Positions 28,029-38,457 of a stretch of 64,000 nt of DNA are shown here, one piece after another. Source of the stretch: CAVXYG01 sp963706835 (GTDB taxonomy: Bacteria; Actinomycetota; Actinomycetes; S36-B12; GCA-2699445); the NCBI GenBank assembly GCA_963706835.1, contig CAVPOB010000008.1, forward strand, positions 124,001 through 188,000, given 5' to 3'. The notes below the pieces were generated by a model. That model searched no databases. It saw only the letters and a program-made list of their open reading frames with translations, and was not told the DNA's origin. The position numbers were made by a program, and so were the translations under genes. Within the stretch, counting starts at the first letter, position 1. Each line of letters starts with the position of its first letter.

Positions 28029-28326
28029 TTACTCGGTCGGCGGTGCCGACCTCCCAGTGGTGGAAGCTCTTGGGCACGACAGAGCCCCGCAGCAGCTCCA
28101 GGGCCTCGGCGAGGTAGGAGGTGCCTTCGCCGGTCGAGACCGCGGCATCCTTGGACTCCCACACCGAGACCGTCATCGCCTGGTTGTTGCCCCGGTCCAC
28201 CAGCATCGTCGACCGCACGTAGCCGGGCTGCTGCTTCATCATCGGCACGATCTGCTCGTTGTAGATCCGGACGGCTTCATCGGCCTTCCCCGGCACGATG
28301 GCGGCGGTGATAGTGCGTGCGTACAT
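28029..28326 (-). CDS. Antibiotic biosynthesis monooxygenase-like (ABM) domain protein
   Basis: The product has a ferredoxin-like ABM fold: MYARTITAAIVPGKADEAVR, YNEQIVPMMKQQPGYVRS, NQAMTVSVWESKDAA and FHHWEVGTADR. Such proteins are small oxygenases, heme-degrading enzymes or of unknown function. As read, the frame runs on into the MFS gene. Adding CG at GACCGAGTAA gives DRE followed by TAA at 28029, a product of 99 residues, which is the usual length. A terminator follows, so this is taken as the real end. Start ATG at 28326. Confidence 0.75.
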
Positions 28327-28512
28327 CGGTGACCCCAATCTCGGAGTGGCTCTCAAGCGCCACCTTAGGGATGCCGAGACGATCATGGGAGGAAATCCCG
28401 CGGGATCTTCGGTGAATGTCCGCGATGCGAGGCCGGCGGGGGCAGAAGCTACCGCGCTGGCGGCTCTCCAGTCCCATATGTCCGATTATCGGATGTTACT
28501 GTCCGGTTCCCG

Positions 28513-28543
28513 TTGTGTTCGCTCTCTGTGATCACCCTACATT
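28513..28543 (+). promoter_or_regulatory. Possible promoter for the rex-hem operon
   Basis: TTGTGT (28513) and TACATT (28538) are spaced by 19 bp, upstream of rex. An AT-richer patch with a TCCGAT-T-ATCGGA inverted repeat lies just before it at 28481-28493. No good Rex operator (TGTGAAN6TTCACA type) is visible. The rest of the 361-bp region 28327-28687 holds nothing else I can support. Confidence 0.3.
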
Positions 28544-28687
28544 GGGTCACGGCAGCTCGGTTCGGACTTGAGGGGGTCCCGAACCTCCAGGGTAGCCATG
28601 CGCACTGAGTCTTCGCATCGCAACCCCCCCCTCAAGCCCACTCCCGATGTGCCCACGGGCGAGGCGCAGGATGCGAGAGGGGTGGGG

Positions 28688-29368
28688 ATGCAGCAGCCAG
28701 GCTCGGACTGGGATCGCGAGGTTCCGTCCGCCGTCATCGCCCGGCTCCCCGAATTGCTCCGCGTGCTCGACGAGGCTGTCGGCCGGGGCGACCTCACGAT
28801 CTCGTCCGACGACCTCGCCCGCGGCATCGATGTCTCGCCGGCGATGGTCCGCAAAGATCTCTCCCTGCTCGGCCTCTCGGGTACCCGCGGCATCGGCTAT
28901 GACACGGCCGCTCTTCGGGTGCAGGTCGCCGAAGTGCTCGATCTGCGCGCCGACCGGCCGGTCGCCATCGTCGGGGTCGGGCATCTCGGCCGCGCGCTGG
29001 CCGCGTACCCCGGGTTCGCCGGGCAGGGCTTCCGGATCGCCGCAGCATTCGATGCCGATCCCGCTGTCGTCGGTACCCCGGTCGGCGCGCAAGCCGGTGG
29101 ATTGTTCGTGCAGGACATCGCCGCGATTGAGGCCGTGGTCGCAACCCGGGGCATCCGGATGGCGATCCTGGCCGTGCCGGCGCGGGCCGCGCAGGGCATC
29201 GCCGACCGGCTCGTGGCCGCGGGCGTGGTCAGCCTGCTCAACTTCGCCCCGATCGCCCTGTCAGTGCCCGCGCACGTGCGGGTGCGGCGGACCGACCTGG
29301 CCGCCGAGTTGCAGATCTTGGCCTATCACGCCCGGCAGGCGCCCGCGGCGGTTGGAGTGTCCGCATGA
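28688..29368 (+). CDS. rex: Redox-sensing transcriptional repressor Rex
   Basis: Rex binds NADH or NAD+ and represses respiratory genes when NADH is high. The 226-residue form has an N-terminal winged helix (VIARLPELLRVLDEA, SSDDLARGIDVSPAMVRKD, GTRGIGYD) and a Rossmann domain with VAIVGVGHLGRALAAYPGF (GxGxxG), then FDADPAVVGT and LNFAPIALSVPAHVRVRR. The ATG at 28688 was chosen; ATG at 28598 would add 30 poor-quality residues. It overlaps hemA by ATGA, so Rex is made with the heme pathway it probably helps control, as in Streptomyces. Confidence 0.93.
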   Translation: MQQPGSDWDREVPSAVIARLPELLRVLDEAVGRGDLTISSDDLARGIDVSPAMVRKDLSLLGLSGTRGIGYDTAALRVQVAEVLDLRADRPVAIVGVGHLGRALAAYPGFAGQGFRIAAAFDADPAVVGTPVGAQAGGLFVQDIAAIEAVVATRGIRMAILAVPARAAQGIADRLVAAGVVSLLNFAPIALSVPAHVRVRRTDLAAELQILAYHARQAPAAVGVSA

Positions 29369-30678
29369 CGCTGCTGGTCTTGGGGGTCAACCACCGCTCG
29401 GCGCCCTTGCGGGTGCTGGACGAGCTGGCGGTGGACCCGCGGGACCTCGCGGCGCTGCCGGTGGACGCGGTGCGACTGCCCACCGTGAGCGAGGCGATGG
29501 TGCTGGCAACCTGCAACCGGCTCGAGGTGTACGCCGATGTCGCGGCCTTCCACGCCTCCAGCAGGGATCTGGCGGACCTGCTCGCCAAAGCGATGGGCAC
29601 CAATCGCGACGACCTGCTGCCACACCTGTACATCAGTTACGACGACGCCGCGGTCCGGCACGTCTTCGATGTTGCCGCCGGCCTGGACTCCCTGGTGGTA
29701 GGGGAGCAGCAGATCGTCGGCCAGGTCCGCAGCGCCCTGGCGCAGGCACAGGAGTCGGGGACCGCGGCAAAGCGGCTGAACAGCGTGCTGCAGGCGGCCC
29801 TGCGGTCCGCGAAGCGCGTGCACACGCGTACGGATATCGACCGGCACGGCGCCAGCGTGGTCTCGGTCGGCCTGGCTGCCGCGCAGGAGGCCCATGGGGC
29901 CGACCTGGGGTCGGTGCGCGCTGTCGTCGTCGGAGCGGGCGCGATGGCATCGCTGGCGGTGGCCAACCTGCATGCGGCTGGGGTCCGCGATCTCACCGTG
30001 CTCAACCGGTCGAAGGGCCGGGCAGCTTCGCTGGCCGCGCCCATCGGCGCCGACGTCGGCGGGCTGGCCGACCTGCCGGGCCGGATCGGGCGGGCCGACC
30101 TGATCGTGACCTGTACCGGTTCGACCGACCTGATCCTGCACCGCCGCGACGTCGCCGCCGCCCGGGACGGCGCCTCCCACACCCTCACGGTGGTCGACCT
30201 CGCCATGCCGCACGACACCGATCCCGACCTCGGCGCTCTGCCGGGTGTCACGCGGATCGCCCTGATCGATCTGGTGGACCGTCCGGAGACGGCGGCCGGA
30301 GCCGACGACGTCGCAGCGGCGCAGCGCATCGTCGCAGGGGAGATGGAAGCGTTCCTGGCGGACGAGGCCCGCCGCCGGCTCGATCCGCTGGTGGTGTCGC
30401 TGCGGGCCCGGGCCGGCGAGCATGTCGCCGCCGAGGCCGATCGCGTCCGCGCCCGGATGCCGCACCTGTCGCCGGAGGACTTCGCCGAGGTCGAGAATGC
30501 ACTGCGGCGAGCCGTCAATGCGCTGCTGCACACGCCGACGGTGCGGGTGCAGGAACTGGCCAACGATCCGCAGGGCCACCGCTTCGCCGACGCGCTGCAT
30601 TCGCTGTTCGATTTGCCGGAGGCCGCCATCGAGGCGCTGCGCCGCTCTGAGGACGGCTCCGCAGGAGGTGCTCGGTGA
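29365..30678 (+). CDS. hemA: Glutamyl-tRNA reductase
   Basis: First committed step of tetrapyrrole synthesis in this C5 pathway: it reduces glutamyl-tRNA to glutamate-1-semialdehyde. The 437 residues contain the opening LVLGVNHRSAPL, the catalytic Cys in LATCNRLEVYADV, GLDSLVVGEQQIVGQVRSAL, and the NADPH-binding VVVGAGAMASLAV. The C-terminal dimerisation helix region (VENALRRAVNALLHTPTVRV) is complete. It overlaps rex by ATGA and hemC by GTGA. Confidence 0.96.
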   Translation: MTLLVLGVNHRSAPLRVLDELAVDPRDLAALPVDAVRLPTVSEAMVLATCNRLEVYADVAAFHASSRDLADLLAKAMGTNRDDLLPHLYISYDDAAVRHVFDVAAGLDSLVVGEQQIVGQVRSALAQAQESGTAAKRLNSVLQAALRSAKRVHTRTDIDRHGASVVSVGLAAAQEAHGADLGSVRAVVVGAGAMASLAVANLHAAGVRDLTVLNRSKGRAASLAAPIGADVGGLADLPGRIGRADLIVTCTGSTDLILHRRDVAAARDGASHTLTVVDLAMPHDTDPDLGALPGVTRIALIDLVDRPETAAGADDVAAAQRIVAGEMEAFLADEARRRLDPLVVSLRARAGEHVAAEADRVRARMPHLSPEDFAEVENALRRAVNALLHTPTVRVQELANDPQGHRFADALHSLFDLPEAAIEALRRSEDGSAGGAR

Positions 30679-31596
30679 CAGCCCTGCGGATCGCCACACG
30701 TCGCTCGCGGCTGGCCACCGTGCAGTCGCAGGCGATCGCCGACGCCCTGGCCCCGATGCTGTCGCGACCGGTGCATCTGGTCCCGGTCGCCACACCGGGC
30801 GATGACACATCGCGCCCGATCGAGGCGATCGGGTCGACCGGAGTCTTCGTCGCCGCCGTGCGTGACGCGGTGCTGCGGGGCGAGGCCGACCTGGCCGTGC
30901 ACTCCATGAAGGACCTGCCGACCGCTGCCTGCGCCGGGCTTGCGATGGGCGCGACGCCGCGCCGCGAGGACCCGCGGGATGCCCTGTGCACGCGCGATGG
31001 CCGCACGCTGGCGGACCTGCCCGCCGGTGCCCGGGTCGGAACCGGAAGCCCCCGCCGCGTCGCGCAACTGCGGGCGGTCCGGCCCGACTTGGCATACGTG
31101 CCGATGCGCGGCAACGTCGATACCAGGCTGCAGCGGGTGTCCGACGGCGACCTGGACGCCGTGGTCCTGGCGGTGGCCGGACTGCGCCGACTGGGTCGCG
31201 ACGCCGACAGCCAGCGATGTCCTCCCCGTTGATGTCTGCACCCCTGCCCCCGCTCAAGGGGCCCTAGCTGTCGAGTGTCGCGACGATCTCCGCGACACCG
31301 AACTGCGGGAAGCGCTGCACCGTCTGGACGATGCGCACACGCGCATCGCCACGACGGCGGAGCGCCGCCTGCTCGCCGTGCTCGAGGCCGGATGCACCGC
31401 CCCGGTCGGCGCCTTCGGCGTCGTGCACGGCACTGAGATCACCTTGACGGCTGCTGTCGCCGACATCGGCGGCGGCACCGTTATCCGACTGTCCGACACC
31501 GGCTCAGCCGCAGCAGCGGCGCAGCGGGGCGACGACCTCGCCGCCCGGCTGCTCGCTGCGGGAGCCACCGGCCTACTGGGGGAGCCGATCCCATGA
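30675..31596 (+). CDS. hemC: Porphobilinogen deaminase (one apparent frameshift near 31215)
   Basis: Joins four porphobilinogens into hydroxymethylbilane. LRIATRRSRLATVQSQA, HSMKDLPT (substrate loop), GTGSPRRVAQL and MRGNVDTRL are conserved. The dipyrromethane-cofactor Cys is expected in LEAGCTAPVGAF, which lies after the break. As read, the frame stops at 31232; adding CG in CAGCGATG (CAGCGCGATG) joins DADSQ to DVLPVDVCTPAPAQGALAV and gives about 307 residues, normal for the family. The start overlaps hemA (GTGA). Confidence 0.92.
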
Positions 31597-33233
31597 CCAC
31601 CAGCCCACAGCACCACGAGCAGCACACCGCACGGTCGCAGGATTGGACCGAGCCGCACCCGGGCCCTGTGGTCCTGGTCGTGGCCGGGCCCGGCGACCCG
31701 GAACTCCTCACCATCCGTGGCCGGGAGGCCCTGGGCGCGGCGGACGTGATCGTGACCGATCCGGAGGTGGTCGAGATCGCCGAGCAGTTCGCCGGCCCCC
31801 GCTGCGAGGTGGTGCCGGCGGTCGGCGATGACGGCCAGCCGCTCAGCCACAGCGCACGCTCGGCCATGGTGGCGGCGATCGCCGACAACGGCAAGATCGT
31901 GGCCCGGCTGCTGTCCGGGGATCCGATCATGGACGGTTCGCTGCGGCTGGAGGCCGAAGGGCTGCTCGCGGCCGGTGTGCAGTACGAGGTGGCGCCCGGG
32001 GTCAGTCCGCTCACCGGGATCCCCGCCTTCGCCGGCTTCGGCCTGACCGGTGGTCGGGTCCGGGAGGTGCGGGTCGTGGATGCCGATGACCCCCAGGCCA
32101 ACCTCAGGCCGGACGCGGACGCCCGCGCCACGCTGGTCATTCTCAACGGCGCTGCGGCGGTCGCCGATGTGGTGCGGCGACTGCAGAGTGCCGGATGGCC
32201 GGGGGACACACCCAGTGCCGTGACCTTTGAGGGTGCCACCGTCGACCAGCGCACCGTTTCGGCCCCGCTGTGCGATCTGCCCGCCGCCGCGAAGACCTGC
32301 GGCCTGTCCGGCTCGGGGCCGCTGGTGGTGGGCGAGGTGGTCCAGCAGGAGCGCTGCCTGTCCTGGTACGAGAGCAAGCCGCTGTTCGGATGGCGCGTGC
32401 TCGTGCCCCGCACCAAGGAGCAGGCCGCCTCTCTGTCGGATCGGTTGCGCACCTATGGCGCAGTGCCGGTGGAGGTGCCGACGATCTCGGTGGAGCCGCC
32501 CCGCACCCCGCAGCAGATGGAGCGGGCGGTGCACGGCCTGGTGTCGGGCCGGTACGAATGGATCGCCTTCACCTCGGCGAACGCGGTGCGCGCCGTGTGC
32601 GAGAAGTTCCAGCAGTACGGCTTGGACGCGCGCAGTTTCGCCGGGTTGAAGGTGGCGGCGATCGGCGAGCAGACCGCGGCGGCACTGCGCGCCTTCGGCG
32701 TCAATGCCGACCTCATGCCGGCAGGTGAGCAGAGCAGCCTGGGCCTGCTGGATGTGTGGCCGGACTACGACGAGGCCGTGGACCCCATCAACCGGGTGTT
32801 CCTGCCGCGGGCCGACATCGCAACCGACACGCTGGTGGCTGGGCTGACCGACCTCGGCTGGGAGGTCGATGACATCACCGCCTACCGCACGGTCCGTGCC
32901 TCCCCGCCGCCGGCGCCGATCCGCGAAGCCATCAAGACCGGCGGTTTCGACGCCGTCCTGTTCACCTCGTCCTCCACGGTCCGCAACCTCATCGGCATCG
33001 CGGGCAAGCCGCATGCCAGCACGGTGATCGCGGCGATCGGGCCGGCCACCGCTGCCACCGCCGAAGAGCACGGGCTGCGGGTGCACGTGCGCGCCGAGCG
33101 GCCCTCCGCAGAACTCCTCGCCGATGCGTTGGCCAAGCACGGCGAGACGCTGCGCGTGGAAGCGTTGGCGAGCGGATCGACGGTGTGGCGTCCCAGCAAG
33201 CGCCGCGCCTCGCAGCGACGCCGCGCCAACTGA
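31593..33233 (+). CDS. cobA-hemD: Uroporphyrinogen-III C-methyltransferase / uroporphyrinogen-III synthase fusion
   Basis: The 546-residue protein carries two activities, the usual arrangement in actinobacteria. Residues about 25-260 are the SUMT-like (CobA) domain: VVAGPGDPELLTIRGREAL, ARLLSGDPIMDGS and VAPGVSPLTGIPAF. Residues about 265-520 are the HemD domain: WRVLVPRTKEQAASLSDRL, WIAFTSANAVRAV, VAAIGEQTAAAL and FDAVLFTSSSTVRNL. HemD closes the ring to uroporphyrinogen III; CobA methylates it toward siroheme or cobalamin. It overlaps hemC by ATGA. Confidence 0.93.
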   Translation: MTTSPQHHEQHTARSQDWTEPHPGPVVLVVAGPGDPELLTIRGREALGAADVIVTDPEVVEIAEQFAGPRCEVVPAVGDDGQPLSHSARSAMVAAIADNGKIVARLLSGDPIMDGSLRLEAEGLLAAGVQYEVAPGVSPLTGIPAFAGFGLTGGRVREVRVVDADDPQANLRPDADARATLVILNGAAAVADVVRRLQSAGWPGDTPSAVTFEGATVDQRTVSAPLCDLPAAAKTCGLSGSGPLVVGEVVQQERCLSWYESKPLFGWRVLVPRTKEQAASLSDRLRTYGAVPVEVPTISVEPPRTPQQMERAVHGLVSGRYEWIAFTSANAVRAVCEKFQQYGLDARSFAGLKVAAIGEQTAAALRAFGVNADLMPAGEQSSLGLLDVWPDYDEAVDPINRVFLPRADIATDTLVAGLTDLGWEVDDITAYRTVRASPPPAPIREAIKTGGFDAVLFTSSSTVRNLIGIAGKPHASTVIAAIGPATAATAEEHGLRVHVRAERPSAELLADALAKHGETLRVEALASGSTVWRPSKRRASQRRRAN

Positions 33234-33234
33234 C

Positions 33235-34215
33235 ATGGCACTGCCGCAGCGGCCGCGGCGACTGCGCGCCAGCCCGGCGATGCGGCGGCTGGTGCGGCAG
33301 ACCGATGTCGCCCCCCGGCACCTGGTCCAGCCGATGTTCGTGGCCGAGGCCATCGACCGAGCCGCGCCCCATCGCCGTCGATGCCCGGCGTGGTCCAGCA
33401 CACCATGGACTCGCTACCGGCTGCGCTGGCCGACAGCGCCGAGGCAGGCGTCGGCGGCGTCATGCTGTTCGGGATCCCCGCCGTGCGCGACGCCTGCGGG
33501 TCGGGTGCCGACGACCCGCGGGGGATCCTGAACCGGGCGCTGCAGTTGGCCCGCAGCGAGGTCGGCGGCGACCTCGTGCTCGTCGCCGACCTGTGCCTGG
33601 ACGAGTTCACCGACCACGGGCACTGCGGCGTGCTGGACGACTCCGGCAGGGTCGACAACGATGCCACGCTGCGGCGCTATGCGGCGACGGCCCTGGCGCA
33701 GGCTGCGGCAGGCGCGGACGTGCTCGGCTGCAGCGGGATGATGGACGGCCAGGTGGGTGCGGTCCGAGCGGCCTTGGACGGCGCCGGAGCTGTGGACACC
33801 GCACTGCTGGCCTATGCGGCGAAGTACGCCTCGGCCTTCTACGGCCCGTTCCGCGATGCGGTCGACTCCGCCCTCACCGGTGATCGCCGCACCTATCAGC
33901 AGGACCCGGGCAATCGGCGCGAGTCGGTCCGCGAGGTGCGCCCTCGATCTCGCTGAGGGTGCCGACATCGTGATGGTGAAGCCGGCCTTGGGCTACCTCG
34001 ACGTACTGGCCGATACCGCGGCAGTCTCGGATCGCCCGGTGTGGGCTTATCAGGTCTCCGGCGAGTACGCCATGGTCGAGGCTGCGGCCGCCAACGGCTG
34101 GCTCGATCGCGACGCCGTGATCGATGAAACGCTGCTGTCGATCCGGCGCGCTGGTGCCGATGCGGTGGTGACGTACTGGGCCGCCGAGGCCGCGCGGCGG
34201 TGGGTGCAGGGGTGA
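33235..34215 (+). CDS. hemB: Delta-aminolevulinic acid dehydratase (three apparent frameshifts)
   Basis: Condenses two aminolevulinates to porphobilinogen. The zinc-site stretch VADLCLDEFTDHGHCGVL, YAAKYASAFYGPFRDAVDS with the first active-site Lys, and DIVMVKPALGYLDVL with the Schiff-base Lys are all present. The frame shifts at about 33358, 33376 and 33939; adding CG at each gives REPRPIAASMPGV and VREVRALDLAEGAD, and a total of about 328 residues, normal for HemB. The gene follows cobA-hemD by one base. Confidence 0.92.
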
Positions 34216-34425
34216 GCGCTTGCCCGCTGCGCGGCGTGTCGGGACAGCGCAACTGACGCGCACAGAGCCGATCGCGGTTGCAGCGCAACGGCTTGCGCCA
34301 CCGAGCAATGCAGGACCGCCGACGAAGGGTGGCCTGATTGTGGCAAAGACCGTCATATGACCCTCGCTTCCGGCGTAGATTGCACGCGAGCACCTCGGCG
34401 TGCTGGCGTGCAAAGGAGTACGGGA

Positions 34426-34990
34426 ATGGGACGCATTCTCCTCAGCGGCGCTGCCCTGTTCGGCGCAGCCGCGGTGGCGATCTGTGTTGGACTCGCTGTT
34501 GGGTCTCGGACTGGGCTTCGCCCTACTCGGCATCGCCATCGGCGGTGTGCTGGGTCTGGTCAATGACGGCCCCGTCCTGGGGCGCCTGCTGGGCTACGTC
34601 ATCGGCGTCGCTGTGGTCCTGGTGGCCTACCTGGGCCGGGTGCTCGTAGGCAATAGCTCGGACCTCGGGCTGCTGGCGGGGTCGGCCCTCATCATCGGCC
34701 TGTTGACACTGATGGCCACGGTCAGCAAGAACCGGCTACCGCTGTGGGCAGGGTTGCTGGGCGCAGTGACCGTGATCGGTGCCTACGAGGCGGCCTTCGA
34801 AGGCGCGCCACAGAACATCCTGTCGGAGTTGTTGCCCGAGGTCTCCACCGCACTCGTCCCCGTCGCGCTGGCATTCCTGGCGACGGTGTGGTTCTCCGTC
34901 GATGGCGGGGATGAGGGCCCGCCACCGCCCCAACAGGAGGAGCCGGAGTCCTGGACGCCGTGGCTGGATCAATCGGAGGTGTCATCATGA
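34426..34990 (+). CDS. Membrane protein of unknown function (one apparent frameshift near 34494)
   Basis: The joined product is about 188 residues with a cluster of hydrophobic helices (GLGLGFALLGIAIGGVLGL, LGYVIGVAVVLVAYLG, SALIIGLLTLMA, WAGLLGAVTVIGAYE, ALVPVALAFLATVWFSV) and an acidic, Pro-rich tail. The break is repaired by adding CG in CTCGCTG. AAGGAG precedes the ATG. The stop overlaps the start of the next large secreted protein gene (ATGA), so the two are probably made together. Confidence 0.65.
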
Positions 34991-37765
34991 TGCGTCGTTC
35001 CTCCCGCACGGCCATAGCGATCGCCGCGTGCACCGCGATCGCTGCGGCGTTGGTGCTGCCCGGGACGGCAGGCGCCCAGAGCACCGGCGACGCGACGGCA
35101 AACGTCACCCGGGCGGTGCTACTGCAGGCCAACGCCGACGCCTCTGATGTCGCGCGGGCCACGCTCATCACCCAGATCCAGGTCGACGGTCAGGGCGAAG
35201 TCTCCTTCGCGGTGCCCACGGTCGAGGGGGACGACCCCAGCAACATGGACACCTTCGGCGGACCCGATGTCGCGAACGGCGAGGCTGTGTACACCATCGA
35301 CGCCGATGGGCCGGAGACCTTCCGCACGGCACAGGACTTCGATCCGGCCGCCGTGCCGGTGGACCTGGCCATCCGGGCCACGCTGGACGGCCGGCCGATC
35401 GACGTGTCGGAGTTGACGGGGGTCACGGGCGAAGTGGTGCTGGAGTACACCGCCCGCAACACCACCGGGACCGAGACCACGTTGGAGTACCCCGACGGCT
35501 CGGGGGCCACGATCACTGAGGACGTCACGCTGACCACCGCGATGGGCGGCACGCTGGACATCGTCTTCCCGCCGCAGTGGGCCGAGATCAGCAGCGAGGA
35601 GGCCACGGTGGTGTCCGGCGATGGCACCGGCGACACCCAGGTCAGTGGCTCATGGACCCTCTTCGAGCCGTTCGGCGAACCGGAGGGCACCATCAGCATC
35701 ACCGCCCAGGTCACCGATGGCGACATGCCGCCGGCGAACCTGAAGTTCACGGTGCTCCAGCCGCAGGACAACCCCACCGCTCGGGCCCTGTCCGCCTCCC
35801 TCGCGGGCGGTGCGGAGACCGGTGCATCGATCTATGACGCCGGGGCCCAGCTCGAGGACGGGGCGACCCAGCTGGAGGAGGGCCTGGTCGAGGCCAGCGC
35901 CGGCGCGGACGAGATCGCCGCCGGTGTGGCCAACACCCTCCAGCCGGGCGTGAACCAGCTCAACGACGGCGTGCAGAACAGTCTGGTACCCGGTGTGAAC
36001 CAGCTCGTCAGCGAACTCGGCGCCTTGCCGGGCACTGTGACCAGCAGCGCTGATTTCCAGCAGATCACCGGTGGCTTCGCCTCGCTGAACGGTGCGGTCG
36101 AGGGGGTGCGCGATTCCCTTGGGCGTGTTCTCCAGCACTGGTGCTGGCCAGTACCTGACGGCCAGCGGCGATATCGACAAGAGCCGGACCACTGCGGCGC
36201 GGACGTTGTGGTCGCTGATCTACGGTGTGCGTGTCGCGGATGTGCCTGGTGGCAGCGCAGGGAAGACGCCGAGCACGGACACCGGTGGTCTGACGAACCC
36301 GGCCTGCAACATTGCCAATCCCACCGACCCCGCCAACCCGTGCGGCGCGTGGCAGGTCATCGACGCCGTCAGCAAGGCTCTGAGTTCCCCGACGAGCGGA
36401 CTACCTGCGGCCAAGGCTGGCGTGGATCTGTCCAAGGCGGCGATCGACACCCAGATCCTGCCGGGGGTAACCCAGTCCAAGGGTGGCGTCGACCAGGTCA
36501 GCGCTGGACTCTCCGGACAGGCGATCCCCGGCCTCGCGCAGATCCAGGGCGGCCTCGATGGGGCGTTCCAACAGTTGACATCGACAGCCCCGCCGGACGG
36601 CGGCGCCTTCGGGATCTCCACGCTGGCCAGCCTGCTCGGGTGCACGCTCAAGGCACCCCCGCCCGGAGCAACCGGACCCATCGTGGACGGCGCGGTCGCC
36701 TGCACGAACGTGACCGGCACCGGTGGCATCGTCGCAGCCGTGCTCGACGGCATCACCACCTCGATCTACAAGGCCGCCGATCCGGCGAACCCGGCCAACA
36801 GCGGGCTCGCCGCTCTGCTCGGGCAGGTGCTCTCGCCAGCCACTGGCCAGGTGAGTACCGGAGTGAGCGCTGCGGTTGCCGGGCTGGGCCAGGTCAGCGG
36901 CGGCCTCGGCCAGGTCGAGGGTGGCCTGACTCAGGTCAGCGCCGGGCTGGGCACGGTCAGCGCCGGTCTGGGTGCGGCATCCGGGACGGCGCCCGCCGCA
37001 CTGAACGAACTGCTGACGGTCATCACATCCCAGCCGAACGGCAACCCTGATCCCAACACCGAGCCGGGCAACACGGCGACCGGCATCCTGAGCGAGTTGC
37101 GCGCGGCGCTCGCCCTGGGCGGTGTGGGCAGCCAGGGCATCCCCGGGCAGTGCGCTGGGTACAACACCCCAGGCGACCCCAACAGCGGGTTGAATGCGAG
37201 CGTCACACCGGAGCAGATCGCCGACACCTGTGCTGCCGCCGATGTGCTCAATGTTGCCCGGCTCGTGTCGGGCACCCTCGAGACCGGCGTGTCGACGACC
37301 CTGCTGGACGGGATCTCCGATCAGTTGGTGGCCGGCGTGCAACCGCTGGTCGCCGGGGCTGGCGATCTCGGTGCGGGCAGCCAGCAGTTGGCCGATGGCG
37401 TAGGGCCGCTCGCGGTCGGGACCGCGCAGCTCGCGGCCGGCCTGCCGGCTGCCGTGGCCGGTGCCAACACCATCGTGAACGAGGCGGCCAAGCCGCTGCA
37501 GGAGTCCGGCGATGCCGCAGCAGTCGACTTCGGCCGGCAGGTGGCGCTGTACGAGGCGATGAACAACCAGGAGCTGGTGGACGCCTACATCCCCGGCGGC
37601 CCGGCCGAGGGGGAGTACGTGCGCACCAATGGCGTGTACTCCTACGAACTCGCCGGTACCGGTTCCGGTGGCATCTCCACCGGCGTCAACTTGGCGCTGG
37701 CGCTGCTGGGGCTGGCCGGGGCCGGCCTGCTCGGTGTCTGGCTCGGGTCGCGGCGGGCCGGATAG
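34987..37765 (+). CDS. Large exported, membrane-anchored surface protein with YhgE/Pip-like heptad-type repeats (one apparent frameshift near 36110)
   Basis: The joined product is about 926 residues. It has a Sec signal peptide (MMRRSSRTAIAIAACTAI, cleavage after GTAGA), an extracellular beta-rich domain up to residue 260, then many G-rich, amphipathic repeats such as AGAQLEDGATQLEEGLVEASAG, here abbreviated as QLEDGATQLEEGL, and QVSGGLGQVEGGLTQVSAGL. These resemble the x-GA.QL..G. stretches of YhgE/Pip and MmpL-associated proteins. The C-terminus is one membrane helix (LALALLGLAGAGLLGVWLG) with a SRRAG tail. The break at GTGCGCGATTC is repaired by adding CG. It probably forms a long rod at the cell surface. 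Confidence 0.7.
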
Positions 37766-37779
37766 CCCCGCGCTGTTCC

Positions 37780-37809
37780 TGCGGGCCCCGGGTGCACTCG
37801 GGGCCCGCA
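37780..37809 (+). terminator. Terminator hairpin after the surface protein gene
   Basis: An 11-bp perfect stem (TGCGGGCCCCG with CGGGGCCCGCA) encloses an 8-base loop GGTGCACT. It lies 14 bp after the stop and has no T tract, as usual in GC-rich actinobacteria. Confidence 0.75.
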
Positions 37810-37861
37810 GCCTTGACTGCCGTGTGAGGATGGGGCAGCGCAACGCTGCGAGGGGAGAGCG

Positions 37862-38437
37862 GTGAGCAGGAACGACACGCTGGTGGATGACAGCGCGGTC
37901 CGGTCGCAGGAACCAGCCGGTCGGCGCCGGAGGTTCGGCTTCGCCAAGGTCGGTGCAGCCGTACTAGCCGGTGCCGCGCTCTTCGCCGGCGGCGTGATGG
38001 TCGCCAACGGCGTGAACGGCGGATCCGACGACGTGGTCAGCGAGGCTGCCAACACGGTGGTGCTGCAGCAGCTCGGCGTGCTGACGCAGGAGGCGGACGC
38101 AGTGATCGCCAAGGTCCAGCAGACCGAGCCGACCGACCTGCAGACCCAGCAGCAGTTGGGGGTGCAGTTGCAGGTTCTCGCGGTGGCACTCGACGAACTG
38201 CCCGCGCAAGCCAGCGATGAGGAGCTGCGAGCGCTCACGCAACTGATCGCCGACGGGTACCTGCGGCTCAGCGTCGGCATCGTGACCAACAGCGGCGCGC
38301 AGACCACGCAGGGCGCGGAGACCCTCGCGCAGAGCAAGGAGCGTCTCGAGGACTACCTCGGCATGCCGGTCCCGGTGCCCCAGAATCAGCAGCCGTCGCA
38401 GGAGGAGCCGGCCGCACCCACCGACGAGTCCGAGTAG
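37862..38437 (+). CDS. Membrane-anchored protein of unknown function
   Basis: This 191-residue protein has a basic cytoplasmic start (RRRRFGFAK), one membrane helix (VGAAVLAGAALFAGGVMVA) and an extracellular part rich in Gln and Glu with coiled-coil character (LTQEADAVIAKVQQTE, LQTQQQLGVQLQVLAVAL). The tail is disordered and acidic. The GTG start has GGGGAGAG upstream. It has no domain I recognise. Its position after the surface protein and before hemL gives no clear role. Confidence 0.65.
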   Translation: MSRNDTLVDDSAVRSQEPAGRRRRFGFAKVGAAVLAGAALFAGGVMVANGVNGGSDDVVSEAANTVVLQQLGVLTQEADAVIAKVQQTEPTDLQTQQQLGVQLQVLAVALDELPAQASDEELRALTQLIADGYLRLSVGIVTNSGAQTTQGAETLAQSKERLEDYLGMPVPVPQNQQPSQEEPAAPTDESE

Positions 38438-38457
38438 CGGCCGGGGACAATGGCACG

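Noticed and set aside
28481..28543. A Rex operator upstream of rex
   Set aside because: The region has palindromes (TCCGAT-T-ATCGGA, GTGATCAC) but no TGTGAA-N-TTCACA arrangement.
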